A stretch of DNA of 64,000 nucleotides from Plantibacter flavus. Lineage in GTDB: Bacteria; Actinomycetota; Actinomycetes; Actinomycetales; Microbacteriaceae. Made by a program: the position numbers and the translations under genes. Below the pieces are notes generated by a model. That model was not told where the DNA came from. It saw only the letters and a program-made list of their open reading frames with translations, and did no database searches. Within the stretch, counting starts at the first letter, position 1. Each line of letters opens with the position of its first letter. Of this stretch, positions 9,388 through 18,951 are shown piece by piece. The DNA lies in NCBI RefSeq assembly GCF_002024505.1, contig NZ_CP019402.1:3906001-3970000 (forward strand), read 5' to 3'.

Positions 9388-9996
9388 TCAGAGCACGGCG
9401 CGAAGACGCTCCATCGCGGGCTCCACCACGGCGATCGGCGCCGGCCGCTGCAAGCCGTCCAGGGCGACGGCCAGCCGACGGGTGGCGCGATCGATATCGC
9501 CGCCACCGGCACCGAGCTCGCGGATCGGGGCGAGCAGCGCCGCGCGTCGCAACCAGGGCTCGTCCTGCATCCAGCGGTCGAGGACGCTCTCGGCCTTGGC
9601 CCGGGGCGTCCCGTCGAGGCGCTCCAGGAGCGGTCCGATGACGTCGGTGGCCAGCGGGTCGGCGAGCTCGGGCACCCGACCGGCGCGGACGAAACCTTCG
9701 ATCCGCGTCAGGTCGGTGTGCTTGAGCACCGGGACGCTCGACTGCAGCAGGACGATCGCGGCGAGCCGGCGCTCGAAGACCGGCACGGCCCACAGCTCCG
9801 AGGCGAGGGCTGTCAGCTCGTCGTGCTCCAGCCCGCGGAACTTCCGGAGGGCGTCCCGCACGGTGCCGCGCACGGCCCCGACCGAGGAGCCGTAGGACCG
9901 GAGCCCGTCGCCGAGCCGCTCGGCCACGTCCGCCGCGCGATAGCCGTCGCCCTCGTACTGGAGCGCCGCGTCGATGAACTCCCCCGCAGCACTCAT
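9388..9996 (-). CDS. DNA alkylation repair protein (AlkD-like)
   Basis: 202 residues, mostly helical, with the pattern of HEAT-like repeat DNA glycosylases of the AlkD family: LRKFRGLEHDELTALASELWAVPVFERRLAAIVLL, then LADPLATDVIGPLL and LDRWMQDEPWLRRAALLAPI. These enzymes excise N3- and N7-alkylated bases without base flipping. The start ATG 9996 is chosen because upstream in-frame sequence is antisense to the next gene. It is convergent with the isomerase (47-base gap) and divergent from the epimerase-like gene (39 bases), so the two share a short promoter region. Confidence 0.8.
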   Translation of the reverse strand: MSAAGEFIDAALQYEGDGYRAADVAERLGDGLRSYGSSVGAVRGTVRDALRKFRGLEHDELTALASELWAVPVFERRLAAIVLLQSSVPVLKHTDLTRIEGFVRAGRVPELADPLATDVIGPLLERLDGTPRAKAESVLDRWMQDEPWLRRAALLAPIRELGAGGGDIDRATRRLAVALDGLQRPAPIAVVEPAMERLRAVL

Positions 9997-10035
9997 CCCA
10001 CCATTCTCACCCCTGGCGCCGGGTACGGTGGAGCG

Positions 10036-10905
10036 ATGACCGTCGTGATCGTGGGACTCGGACAGCTCGGCTCGGACGTCGCCGGGAGGCTCCTCGCCCG
10101 TGGTGACGACGTCGTCGGCGTGAAGCGCTCGGCTCCCGAGTCGAACCCGGCCCCCGAGCCGAACCCAGCGCCCGGTTCGGTCGAGGGGCGCTTCACGCTC
10201 CAGCTCCGCGACCTCACGACCTCCGTCCCCGACCTTCCTGCGGACACGACGGCGATCGTCGTGGCCCTTGCGCCCCGGGCACGCTCGGTCGAGGCCTATG
10301 ACGCCCTCTACCGCGACGGTGTCGGGCACCTCCTCGCAGCCGTAGCCGCACTGCCCGGCACCCCGCCTCGCATCCTGTTCGTCTCGTCGACCGCGGTGTG
10401 GGGCGAGGACGGCGGGGAGACGATCGACGACACCACGCCGGCCGTCCCGACCGCCGGTACCGCGCGCGCCCTGCTCGCAGCCGAGGAGACCGTCCTCGCC
10501 GCCGTGCCCGAGGCGAGCGCCATCCGCTTCGGCGGCCTCTACGGTCCGACGGCCACGATGTTCGTCGACCAGGTCCGCGACGGCCGCGTCACCCGGCCGT
10601 CCGGCTGGACCAATCGCATCCACCGTGACGACGCCGCTGCCGTGATCGTGCACCTGCTCGACCTGCCGGCGGCATCGCTCCCGCCGGTCGTGGCGGGCAT
10701 CGACGAGGAGCCGGTCCTGCTGTCGACGGTCGCCGACTTCCTCGCCGATCGACTCGGCGTCGCTCCCCCGACGCTCGACGACGCCGGTCGCACCCCGGAA
10801 GAACCGCACCGCGGCAAGCGCATCACGGCGGCCGCCCTCCGCGACACCGGATTCGCCTACCGCTATCCCACCTACCGCGAGGGCTACTCGGCGCAGCTCC
10901 CCTGA
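10036..10905 (+). CDS. NAD(P)-dependent epimerase/dehydratase-like protein
   Basis: 289 residues. An N-terminal nucleotide-binding loop (VIVGLGQLGSDVA) followed by LFVSSTAVWGEDGG, RFGGLYGP and a C-terminal substrate part (HRDDAAAVIVHLL) resembles the YeeZ-like atypical extended SDR group. The usual YxxxK is not evident, so catalysis is uncertain. Near residue 35 there is a short Pro/Asn/Ala duplication (PESNPAPEPNPAPG) encoded by an imperfect direct repeat, likely a loop expansion. It is divergent from the alkylation-repair gene and convergent with the MFS gene. Confidence 0.75.
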   Translation: MTVVIVGLGQLGSDVAGRLLARGDDVVGVKRSAPESNPAPEPNPAPGSVEGRFTLQLRDLTTSVPDLPADTTAIVVALAPRARSVEAYDALYRDGVGHLLAAVAALPGTPPRILFVSSTAVWGEDGGETIDDTTPAVPTAGTARALLAAEETVLAAVPEASAIRFGGLYGPTATMFVDQVRDGRVTRPSGWTNRIHRDDAAAVIVHLLDLPAASLPPVVAGIDEEPVLLSTVADFLADRLGVAPPTLDDAGRTPEEPHRGKRITAAALRDTGFAYRYPTYREGYSAQLP

Positions 10906-10924
10906 CCGGACGACCGGAGCCGGA

Positions 10925-12217
10925 TCACGGCTGCTTCGTCACCTCGGCCATCGCCCGTCGCCCGGACGGCACGAGCACGGCGACGGCGAGCACCACGAAG
11001 GTGAGCACGCCGGCGACGACGAGGAGCACTTCGACGGACACTGTGTCGGCGAGCGGCCCGAACACGATCATCCCGAGCGGCATCGACACCGCCATGACGA
11101 TGCCGACGAACCCGAACACGCGACCCTGCCGCTCCGGTTGCACGCGCTCCTGCAGGAGGGTCATCGACGTCGTCGAGAAGAACGGTACCGCGAGCCCGAG
11201 CAGGAACATGAAGCCGAAGAAGACCCAGAGGTTCGTCGAGAGTCCGAGGCCGATGGACAGCGCCCCGAACACCACCGAGGAGCCGACGATGAGGAGCACG
11301 CGGTTCTTGGTGCCGCCCCAGATCGCGATGATCGCGCCGCCGCCGACCATGCCGACGCTGAAGGCGAGTTCGTTCATGGTCAGCATCCACACCTCGTCGC
11401 CGAAGGTGCGGGCGATCATGAGCGGCGTGAGGTAGGACGGCGCGACGATCAGCAGGAACACGATCGCGAAGAGGATGAGCAACCAGCGCACGAAGCCGTG
11501 GTGCCAGACGTAGCGCACACCCTCGGTGAGGTCGGCGAAGTAGCCGGGACGCTCGCCCGAGCGCACGAGTGTGCGCACCGGCACGAGCAGCAGCAACCCG
11601 ATCCCGATGGCGGCCGTGACGACGTCGACGAAGAAGATCGCGACGAGCGACGCGCTCGCGTACAGCGCACCGGCTGCAGCCGGCGCGACGAGCATCATGG
11701 CCGACTGGATGGAGCCGTTGATTCCGTTGACCCGCATGAGCTTGTCGGTCGGCGTGATCTGCGGGATGAGCGCCGACACCGCCGGCATCTGGATACCCGC
11801 GCCGACCGAGCGGATCGCGAGCGTGAGGAAGATGAGCCAGAGCTCGGCGGCGCCGTTGATGAGGAAGATCGCGAGCGCGAGGGTCGTGATGGCGATTGAG
11901 CCGTCGGCCGCGATGATGAGCAGCTTGCGGTTCATGCGGTCGGCCCACACCCCGCCGAAGATCGACACGATCGCCTGCGGCAGGAATCCCGCGACGGCGG
12001 CGAACGCGAGCACCACACCGGACTTCGTCTCGAGTGTGAGGTGCCACATGATCGCGTACTGCACGAGCATCGAGCCGAACAGCGAGACCGTCTGGCCGGA
12101 CAGGAACACCGCGACGTCGCGACGCCAGTGCGGGCTCTCCGAGGCGACGGTCGTCTCCTCCGAACCGTCGGAACCGTCGATCGTGGGTGCATCGGGTGGC
12201 GCATCATCGGCAGCCAT
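10925..12217 (-). CDS. MFS transporter (EntS-like exporter)
   Basis: 430 residues with about twelve hydrophobic segments and MFS loop motifs (GVWADRMNRKLLIIAADG after TM2; FFGFMFLLGLAVPFFST late in the protein). The layout resembles the MFS_3/enterobactin-exporter subgroup, which exports small molecules by proton antiport. The first 35 residues are hydrophilic and acidic. ATG 12217 is chosen because further extension reads antisense through rhaM. It is divergent from rhaM across 217 bases, so co-regulation by the rhamnose operator is possible but not shown. No substrate can be named. Confidence 0.82.
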   Translation of the reverse strand: MAADDAPPDAPTIDGSDGSEETTVASESPHWRRDVAVFLSGQTVSLFGSMLVQYAIMWHLTLETKSGVVLAFAAVAGFLPQAIVSIFGGVWADRMNRKLLIIAADGSIAITTLALAIFLINGAAELWLIFLTLAIRSVGAGIQMPAVSALIPQITPTDKLMRVNGINGSIQSAMMLVAPAAAGALYASASLVAIFFVDVVTAAIGIGLLLLVPVRTLVRSGERPGYFADLTEGVRYVWHHGFVRWLLILFAIVFLLIVAPSYLTPLMIARTFGDEVWMLTMNELAFSVGMVGGGAIIAIWGGTKNRVLLIVGSSVVFGALSIGLGLSTNLWVFFGFMFLLGLAVPFFSTTSMTLLQERVQPERQGRVFGFVGIVMAVSMPLGMIVFGPLADTVSVEVLLVVAGVLTFVVLAVAVLVPSGRRAMAEVTKQP

Positions 12218-12344
12218 GCGTTCCACGCTAGGGACTTGGCTCCGAGGTGTCCAGGGGTGATCGTCGCGGACGACGGGCGCGCCCTGACCGCCGAACGGTC
12301 GAGGCACCCTGTCCAGATCTTCAGACGTCCGGTCAGCCGGTGCG

Positions 12345-12402
12345 TTGACCCGCGGCCGATCGCCCGGATACGCTGCTTGCGATCCTCTGAATCGATTCAG
12401 AG
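12345..12402 (+). promoter_or_regulatory. rhaM promoter with LacI-type operator
   Basis: A TTGACC hexamer (12345-12350) is followed after 16 bases by GATACG (12367-12372), an acceptable -35/-10 pair. Just downstream is the perfect 18-bp palindrome CTCTGAATCGATTCAGAG (12385-12402) with the central CG of LacI-family sites. The site would overlap or follow the transcription start, a repression geometry. Its core TGAATCGATTCA recurs before rhaI and before the lactate regulator gene. Confidence 0.75.
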
Positions 12403-12434
12403 TGTCCGTGAACCGAACCGAAAGGTGCGCCTCG

Positions 12435-12794
12435 ATGACGAGTGCCCGACCCCTGCACCGCGTGTGCTTCCAGCTCCAGGTCAAACCCGAGCGCCTCGCG
12501 GAGTACCGCGAACGCCATGCCGCCGTCTGGCCGGACATGCTGCGGGCCCTCGCCGACACCGGCTGGCACAACTACTCGCTCTTCATCCGCGACGACGGCC
12601 TCCTCATCGGGTACTTCGAGACGGCCTCCCTTGAAGCGGCCCAGGCCGGCATGGCCGAGACCGAGGTCAACGCGCGCTGGCAGGCCGAGATGGGTGAGTT
12701 CTTCGTCGACCTCGACCTCCCGCCCGACCAGGGCTTCCTCCGGCTCACCGAGGTGTTCCACCTCGAGGACCAGCTCGCCGCCCTGTACGAGTAG
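12435..12794 (+). CDS. rhaM: L-rhamnose mutarotase
   Basis: 119 residues, the usual RhaM length. It interconverts alpha and beta anomers of L-rhamnose so that the isomerase gets its preferred form. Family signatures are HRVCFQLQVKPERLAEYRERHAAVWPDM (Tyr24 and His28 match the catalytic Tyr/His of the family), GWHNYSLFIRDDGLLIGYFE and the C-terminal LTEVFHLE. ATG 12435 lies 33 bases after the operator palindrome. The gene precedes rhaI by 82 bases, with a further operator-like site in between. Confidence 0.95.
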   Translation: MTSARPLHRVCFQLQVKPERLAEYRERHAAVWPDMLRALADTGWHNYSLFIRDDGLLIGYFETASLEAAQAGMAETEVNARWQAEMGEFFVDLDLPPDQGFLRLTEVFHLEDQLAALYE

Positions 12795-12800
12795 CATCAT

Positions 12801-12812
12801 TGAAACGATTCA
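12801..12812. promoter_or_regulatory. LacI-type operator before rhaI
   Basis: TGAAACGATTCA is a near-palindrome matching the rhaM operator core (TGAATCGATTCA) at all but one position. It lies 64 bases before the rhaI start, immediately upstream of a possible -10 TATGCT (12815-12820). A repressor there would cover the promoter. Confidence 0.65.
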
Positions 12813-12876
12813 CGTATGCTGCAGTCAGCGCCGTGAACGCACCCAAGACCACCGGAACACGCACAGAGAAGTGACC

Positions 12877-14043
12877 ATGACCAGTTTCGACACCATCACC
12901 CCCCTGCTCGAGAAGCAGGCCATCGAACTCCCCTCCTGGGCGTTCGGCAACTCCGGCACCCGCTTCAAGGTGTTCACGACGCCCGGCACCCCGCGGACGC
13001 CCGAGGAGAAGATCGCCGACGCCGCCAAGGTGCACGAGTTCACCGCCCTCGCGCCGAAGGTCGCACTCCACATCCCGTGGGACCTCGTGGACGACTTCAG
13101 CGCGCTCCGTCGCTACGCCGAGGACCACGGCGTCGCGCTCGGCACGATCAACTCGAACACCTTCCAGGACGAGGACTACAAGTTCGGCAGCCTGACCCAC
13201 AGCAACCCGGTGATCCGTCAGAAGGCGATCGACCACCACTTCGCCTGCATCGACGTCATGCACGCGACCGGCTCGCAGGACCTCAAGATCTGGCTCGCCG
13301 ACGGCAGCAACTACCCGGGCCAGCAGGACATCCGCGGCCGGCAGGACCGCCTGGCCGACTCGCTCCAGCAGATCTACGCCCGCCTCGGCGAGGAGCAGCG
13401 ACTCGTGCTCGAGTACAAGTTCTTCGAGCCGGCGTTCTATCACACCGACGTCCCCGACTGGGGAACGTCCTACGCCCAGGTGGCCCAGCTCGGCGACCAG
13501 GCCCTCGTCTGCCTCGACACCGGCCACCATGCGCCTGGCACGAACATCGAGTTCATCGTCGCCCAGCTCCTGCGTCTCGGGAAGCTCGGATCGTTCGACT
13601 TCAACTCGCGCTTCTACGCCGACGACGACCTCATCGTCGGTGCAGCCGACCCGTTCCAGCTGTTCCGGATCCTTTACGAGGTCGTCCGCGGCGGCGGCCT
13701 CGACGACGACTCGCCGGTCGCGTTCATGCTCGACCAGTGCCACAACGTGGAGGACAAGATCCCCGGTCAGATCCGCTCGGTGCTGAACGTGCAGGAGATG
13801 ACCGCGCGCGCACTGCTCGTCGACCGCGACGCACTGACGGCGGCACAGGAGGCCGGCGACGTGCTCGGCGCGAACGGCATCCTCATGGACGCGTTCTACA
13901 CCGACGTCCGCGGGCCGCTCGCCGCCTGGCGCGAGAGCCGCGGCCTGCCCGCCGACCCGTTCGGCGCCTACCTGGCCTCGGGCTACCAGCAGCACATCGC
14001 CGAGGAGCGCGTCGGCGGGACGCAGGCGAGCTGGGGCGCTTAG
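12877..14043 (+). CDS. rhaI: L-rhamnose isomerase (RhaI type)
   Basis: 388 residues, TIM-barrel isomerase of the Pseudomonas/actinobacterial RhaI class, not the E. coli RhaA class. It converts L-rhamnose to L-rhamnulose with divalent metal ions. Likely metal ligands are Glu179 (LEYKFFEP), Asp214 and His217 (LVCLDTGHH), and Asp241 (GSFDFNSRFYADDD). Other signatures: VALHIPWD, GTINSNTFQDEDYKFGS, DIKIWL-like DLKIWLADGSNYPGQ and FMLDQCHN. ATG 12877 has no strong Shine-Dalgarno (AGAGAAG). It follows rhaM and is closed by a strong hairpin at 14061. Confidence 0.95.
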   Translation: MTSFDTITPLLEKQAIELPSWAFGNSGTRFKVFTTPGTPRTPEEKIADAAKVHEFTALAPKVALHIPWDLVDDFSALRRYAEDHGVALGTINSNTFQDEDYKFGSLTHSNPVIRQKAIDHHFACIDVMHATGSQDLKIWLADGSNYPGQQDIRGRQDRLADSLQQIYARLGEEQRLVLEYKFFEPAFYHTDVPDWGTSYAQVAQLGDQALVCLDTGHHAPGTNIEFIVAQLLRLGKLGSFDFNSRFYADDDLIVGAADPFQLFRILYEVVRGGGLDDDSPVAFMLDQCHNVEDKIPGQIRSVLNVQEMTARALLVDRDALTAAQEAGDVLGANGILMDAFYTDVRGPLAAWRESRGLPADPFGAYLASGYQQHIAEERVGGTQASWGA

Positions 14044-14060
14044 GCACACCCGAGCACGAG

Positions 14061-14093
14061 GAAGCCCCGCGACCGACCCGGTCGCGGGGCTTC
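14061..14093 (+). terminator. Strong hairpin after rhaI
   Basis: A perfect 14-bp stem (GAAGCCCCGCGACC with GGTCGCGGGGCTTC) around a 5-base loop starts 17 bases after the rhaI stop. There is no real T-tract, as is common in high-GC Actinobacteria. It lies between convergent genes and may serve both strands. Confidence 0.85.
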
Positions 14094-14107
14094 ATCCACA
14101 TCCGGAC

Positions 14108-14194
14108 GTTCACAACTCAGGACGCGCGCGGCGTGTCACCACGGGCGCGCCGGCCGAGTTCGCCGACGCGCCGGAACGGACCTGAATTGCGAAC
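14108..14194. repeat. Intergenic palindromic element E3
   Basis: Arms GTTCACAACTCAGGAC (14108-14123) and GACCTGAATTGCGAAC (14179-14194) with a few mismatches; interior rich in CGGCGTGTC and GACGCGCCGG. It follows the rhaI terminator in the convergent gap with the hydrolase gene. Same family as E1. Confidence 0.82.
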
Positions 14195-14206
14195 CGACCG
14201 AGCTGA

Positions 14207-15148
<942 letters not shown>

Positions 15149-15170
15149 TCAGTGCAAGTACACTGATGGA

Positions 15171-15779
15171 ATGACCAGCGAACAGACGATGACCATCGCG
15201 TCGCCGAGCCCGGCGGTCGCACCCGCGGCACCGGCCTCCGTGCGCGACATCATCGTCGACGCCGCCGACCGCCTGTACTACGCGAAGGGCATCCAGTCCG
15301 TCGGCATGGACGAGCTGCGCTCGGCGGCAGGCGTGTCGCTGAAGCGCCTGTACTCGGAGTTCCCGAGCAAGGAGGACATCGTCCTCGCGGTCATGGAGCG
15401 CCGGCATGAGCTCTGGACCACCGGCGTCAGCGCGCTCGTCGACCACGCCGAGACACCCCGAGACCGCCTCCTCGCGATCTACGACTACCTGGCCGGCTGG
15501 TTCAGTGACGACTCGTTCCGCGGCTGCGGCTTCATCAACACCTTCGGGGAGCTCGGGGGCGTCTCACCGGCGGTCGCCACCATCACCCGCGAACACAAGG
15601 CGTCCTTCCAGGACTACGTCGCCGACCTCGTCGCCGACGCCGGCGCGCCGGCATCACTCGCTCCCCAGCTCGCGATCCTCGCCGAGGGCGCCCAGACCAC
15701 CGCCGCCATCACGGGCTCCCCCGAGGCTGCGCTGCACGCTCGTCGCGCCGCCGAGACGCTCATCGACGCCGCCTCCTGA
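15171..15779 (+). CDS. TetR-family transcriptional regulator
   Basis: 202 residues. After a variable Ala/Pro-rich N-terminus of about 25 residues the DNA-binding part reads IIVDAADRLYYAKGIQSVGMDELRSAAGVSLKRLYSEFPSKEDIV, the classical TetR helix-turn-helix. The C-terminal ligand domain contains RGCGFINTFGELG, which resembles the YcdC/AcrR-like groups annotated as repressors of hydrolase or efflux genes. ATG 15171 is used; the earlier in-frame start at 15120 would lie within the operators. It probably represses itself and the divergent hydrolase gene. Confidence 0.88.
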   Translation: MTSEQTMTIASPSPAVAPAAPASVRDIIVDAADRLYYAKGIQSVGMDELRSAAGVSLKRLYSEFPSKEDIVLAVMERRHELWTTGVSALVDHAETPRDRLLAIYDYLAGWFSDDSFRGCGFINTFGELGGVSPAVATITREHKASFQDYVADLVADAGAPASLAPQLAILAEGAQTTAAITGSPEAALHARRAAETLIDAAS

Positions 15780-15806
15780 GATACCTCGGCGTCCGTGACG
15801 CACGCT

Positions 15807-15894
15807 GGTCCGCAACTCAGGACGCTTGCGGCGCGGCGCGGCGCCACGCCGCGTCACGCGACCAACGCGCCGAAGGCCTCCTGAGTTCTGAACC
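15807..15894. repeat. Intergenic palindromic element E4
   Basis: Arms GGTCCGCAACTCAGGAC and CCTCCTGAGTTCTGAACC pair with several mismatches; interior GCGGCGCGGCGCGGCGCC. It begins 27 bases after the TetR stop. Same family as E1. Confidence 0.8.
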
Positions 15895-15913
15895 AGACCG
15901 AGACCTCCCCCGC

Positions 15914-15931
15914 TGTGACATCCTGTTCACA
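15914..15931. promoter_or_regulatory. Dyad upstream of DeoR-type gene
   Basis: TGTGACATCCTGTTCACA has 5-bp arms TGTGA/TCACA, 44 bases before the DeoR-type start. It shares the TGTGA/TCACA half-sites with the dyad before rhaEW (16844-16860), so it could be an autoregulatory site. Support is by inspection only. Confidence 0.4.
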
Positions 15932-15975
15932 CGGACACGAACGGACACGTCCGACACCGAAGGACAGGGGGCGGC

Positions 15976-16733
15976 ATGGCCACGACCGGCACGCTCGGCG
16001 CCGAGGAACGACGGACCCGACTGACGGCGATCCTCGAACGCGACGGCAGCATCCGCCTCGACGACGCGGCTGCGGAGCTCGACGTGTCCTCGATGACCGT
16101 GCGACGCGACCTCGCCGACCTCGAGCAGCTCGGCCTGGTACGGCGCGTCCGGGGCGGGCGATCCCGACCCTGCGCCCGAGGACCTTCACCGAGCGGTCCG
16201 CGACGGGCGTCCGCGAGAAGGGTGCCATCGTCGAGAAGCTCCGGTCACTCATCCCGACGGACGGCGCGATCGCGATCGACGCCTCCAGCACGGCCGGCGG
16301 CATCAGTCGACTGCTCGGCGAGTCGACGCTCACGGTGGCGACCAACTCCTACCCGAACTTCCTCCTCGCCGGCGCGAACCGCGAGGTCACGGCCATCCTC
16401 GTCGGCGGCCAGGCCGAGCCGCGCACCGACAGCTTCATCGGCCCCATCGCCTGCCAGGCGGCGTCGTCGGTGCTCTACCGGCGCTTCTTCCTGTCGGCCG
16501 CCGCGATCGACTCGACCGTCGGCAGTTCGGAGGTCACCCTCGAGGAGGCGCAGGTCAAGCAGGCGTTCGCCCGTGCCTCGGACGAGACGATCCTCGTCGC
16601 CGCGTCCTCGAAGCTTGGGCAGCGCGCGATGGCGGTCGGCTTCGCCCTGGCGGACGTCGACCTCCTCGTCACGGAACTCGACCCCACCGACCCCGCGCTC
16701 GACGCCTACCGCGACGCCGTCGAACTCCTCTGA
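15976..16733 (+). pseudogene. DeoR-family regulator of rhamnose genes, single-base frameshift
   Basis: The first frame gives a DeoR helix-turn-helix (RLTAILERDGSIRLDDAAAELDVSSMTVRRDLADLEQLGLVRRVRGG). The second frame continues with AIPTLRPRTFTERS, the DeoRC sensor domain with VGGQAEPRTDSFIGPIA, FFLSAAAIDSTVGSSE and VAASSKLGQRAMAVG. The span of 758 bases is one short of 253 codons, the usual 252-residue length of the family. The shift lies in CCGGGGCGGGCG (16149-16160). Position directly before rhaEW-rhaB suggests it regulates them. Whether the gene is truly broken or the base was lost in the consensus cannot be decided here. Confidence 0.8.
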
Positions 16734-16749
16734 GGACCCGGCCCCGCAC

Positions 16750-16825
16750 GTCCCGTTCTCAGGAGTCACCCCGCGCGTCGCTCCGCGACGACCGCAGCGC
16801 GCCGAGGCTCTCCTGAGATCGGGAC
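16750..16825. repeat. Intergenic palindromic element E5
   Basis: Arms GTCCCGTTCTCAGGA (16750-16764) and TCCTGAGATCGGGAC (16811-16825) pair with one or two mismatches. It begins 16 bases after the DeoR-type stop. Same family as E1. Confidence 0.83.
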
Positions 16826-16843
16826 ATCCGTCATTGCGAGATC

Positions 16844-16875
16844 TGTCACTTCGTGTGACACTTAACACGATTGAA
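16844..16875. promoter_or_regulatory. Candidate operators before rhaEW
   Basis: TGTCACTTCGTGTGACA (16844-16860) has 6-bp arms and would suit the adjacent DeoR-type regulator. Immediately after is TTAACACGATTGAA (16862-16875), which matches the LacI-type rha core TTGAATCGATTCAA at 10 of 14 positions and may be a degenerate site. Both lie within 70 bases of the rhaEW start. Confidence 0.45.
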
Positions 16876-16911
16876 CACTGGGCACGGACGTGCCCCGACG
16901 AAGGAGTGCGA

Positions 16912-18951
16912 ATGTCCGTGAACCCCACCGCTGCAGAGCTCATCGCCCGCAGCAACCGCCTCGGGAGCGACCCGAAGAACACCAACTACGCCGGCGGCAA
17001 CACCTCGGCCAAGGGCACCGAGATCGACCCCGTCACGGGCGAGCCGGTCGAGCTCCTCTGGGTCAAGGGCTCCGGCGGCGACCTCGGCACGCTCAAGCCC
17101 GAGGGTCTCGCGGTCCTTCGCCTCGACCGCATGCGCGCCCTGCAGGACGTCTACCCCGGCCTCGACCGCGAAGACGAGATGGTCGCCGCCTTCGACTACA
17201 CCCTGCACGGCAAGGGTGGCGCGGCCCCGTCGATCGACACCGCCATGCACGGCCTCGTCGACGCGGCCCACGTCGACCACCTGCACCCCGACTCCGGCAT
17301 CGCCATCGCGACCGCCGCCGACGGCCCGGCGCTCACGACGACGATCTTCGGTGACAAGGTCGTCTGGGTCCCGTGGCGTCGACCCGGTTTCCAGCTCGGC
17401 CTCGACATCGCCGCCATCAAGGCCGACAACCCGCAGGCGATCGGCACCATCCTCGGCGGGCACGGCATCACCGCCTGGGGCGACACCTCCGAGGAGGCCG
17501 AGGCGAACTCATTGTGGATCATCGACACCGCGGCCGCCTACATCGAGGCGAACTCCCGCCCCGAGCCCTTCGGCCCGGCGCTCGACGGCTACGCGGCCCT
17601 CCCCGAGGCCGAGCGTCGTGCGAAGGCGGCGGCCCTCGCGCCCACCATCCGCGGGCTCGCCTCCGCCGACCGTCCCGTCGTCGGCCACTTCACCGACAGC
17701 CCCGAGGTCCTCGACTTCCTGGCCTCGGCGGAGCACCCGCGCCTCACCGCACTGGGCACGAGCTGCCCCGACCACTTCCTCCGCACCAAGGTGAAGCCGC
17801 TCACGGTCGACCTGCCCGCCACGGCGAGCGTCGAGGAGGTCATCGAGCGTCTCGGCACGCTGCACGAGGCGTACCGCGAGGACTACCAGGCCTACTACGA
17901 CCGCCACGCCACGGCCGACAGCCCGGTGATCCGCGGTGCCGACCCGCTCATCGTCCTCGTCCCGGGCGTCGGCATGTTCAGCTTCGGCAAGGACAAGCAG
18001 ACCGCCCGCGTCGCCGGCGAGTTCTACGTCAACGCCATCAACGTCATGCGCGGCGCCGAGGGACTCTCGACCTACGCGCCGATCGACGAGGCCGAGAAGT
18101 TCGCGATCGAGTACTGGGCGCTCGAGGAGGCGAAGCTGCAGCGGATGCCGAAACCGAAGCCGCTCGCGACCCGCATCGCGCTCGTCACCGGTGCCGCATC
18201 CGGCATCGGCAAGGCCATCGCGACGCGTCTCGTCGCGGAGGGTGCGGTCGTCGCGATCGCCGACCTCTCACTGGAGAAGGCGCAGGCCGCGGCAGCCGAG
18301 CTCGGCACCACGGACGTCGCGATCGGCATCGCCGCCGACGTCTCGAACGAGGCAGCCGTCCAGGCCGCGATCGACGAGACGGTCCTGGCCTTCGGCGGGC
18401 TCGACCTCGTCGTCAACAACGCCGGTCTCTCGCTGTCGAAGTCGCTCCTCGAAACCACCGAGGCGGACTGGGACCTCCAGCACAACGTCATGGCGAAGGG
18501 CTCGTTCCTCGTCTCGAAGGCCGCCGCACGCGTGCTCATCGACCAGAAGCTCGGCGGCGACATCGTCTACATCTCGTCGAAGAACTCCGTGTTCGCCGGC
18601 CCGAACAACATCGCCTACTCCGCGACGAAGGCCGACCAGGCCCACCAGGTCCGTCTCCTCGCCGCAGAGCTCGGCGAGTACGGTGTGAAGGTGAACGGCA
18701 TCAACCCCGACGGCGTCGTCCGCGGCTCCGGCATCTTCGCCTCGGGCTGGGGTGCGAACCGCGCGAAGACGTACGGCATCGACGAGCAGGACCTCGGCAA
18801 GTTCTACGCGCAGCGCACCATCCTCAAGCGCGAGGTCGTCCCCGAGAACGTCGCGAACGCGGTCTTCGCGATCTGCACGAGCGACTTCAGCCACACGACC
18901 GGACTGCACATCCCCGTCGACGCGGGCGTGGCCGCGGCCTTCCTGCGATGA
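16912..18951 (+). CDS. rhaEW: Bifunctional rhamnulose-1-phosphate aldolase / lactaldehyde dehydrogenase
   Basis: 679 residues, a two-domain fusion known from Bacillus and Actinobacteria. Residues 1 to about 410 are a class II aldolase: NYAGGNTSAKGTE, DHLHPDSGIAI with the metal-binding His pair, and LGGHGITAWG with a further His. It cleaves rhamnulose-1-phosphate to dihydroxyacetone phosphate and L-lactaldehyde. From residue 421 an SDR domain follows: VTGAASGIGKAIA, VVNNAGLSLSKS, ISSKNSVFAG and catalytic YSATK near residue 569. It oxidises lactaldehyde to lactate with NAD. AAGGAG lies 5 bases before ATG 16912. The stop overlaps rhaB by four bases. Confidence 0.95.
   Translation: MSVNPTAAELIARSNRLGSDPKNTNYAGGNTSAKGTEIDPVTGEPVELLWVKGSGGDLGTLKPEGLAVLRLDRMRALQDVYPGLDREDEMVAAFDYTLHGKGGAAPSIDTAMHGLVDAAHVDHLHPDSGIAIATAADGPALTTTIFGDKVVWVPWRRPGFQLGLDIAAIKADNPQAIGTILGGHGITAWGDTSEEAEANSLWIIDTAAAYIEANSRPEPFGPALDGYAALPEAERRAKAAALAPTIRGLASADRPVVGHFTDSPEVLDFLASAEHPRLTALGTSCPDHFLRTKVKPLTVDLPATASVEEVIERLGTLHEAYREDYQAYYDRHATADSPVIRGADPLIVLVPGVGMFSFGKDKQTARVAGEFYVNAINVMRGAEGLSTYAPIDEAEKFAIEYWALEEAKLQRMPKPKPLATRIALVTGAASGIGKAIATRLVAEGAVVAIADLSLEKAQAAAAELGTTDVAIGIAADVSNEAAVQAAIDETVLAFGGLDLVVNNAGLSLSKSLLETTEADWDLQHNVMAKGSFLVSKAAARVLIDQKLGGDIVYISSKNSVFAGPNNIAYSATKADQAHQVRLLAAELGEYGVKVNGINPDGVVRGSGIFASGWGANRAKTYGIDEQDLGKFYAQRTILKREVVPENVANAVFAICTSDFSHTTGLHIPVDAGVAAAFLR

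Noticed and set aside
15976..18951. A 991-residue fusion of a DeoR domain with RhaEW
   Set aside because: The apparent fusion arises only because the DeoR frameshift puts the two genes in one open frame. RhaEW has its own ribosome site and start at 16912, and the sensor domain is encoded in the other frame.
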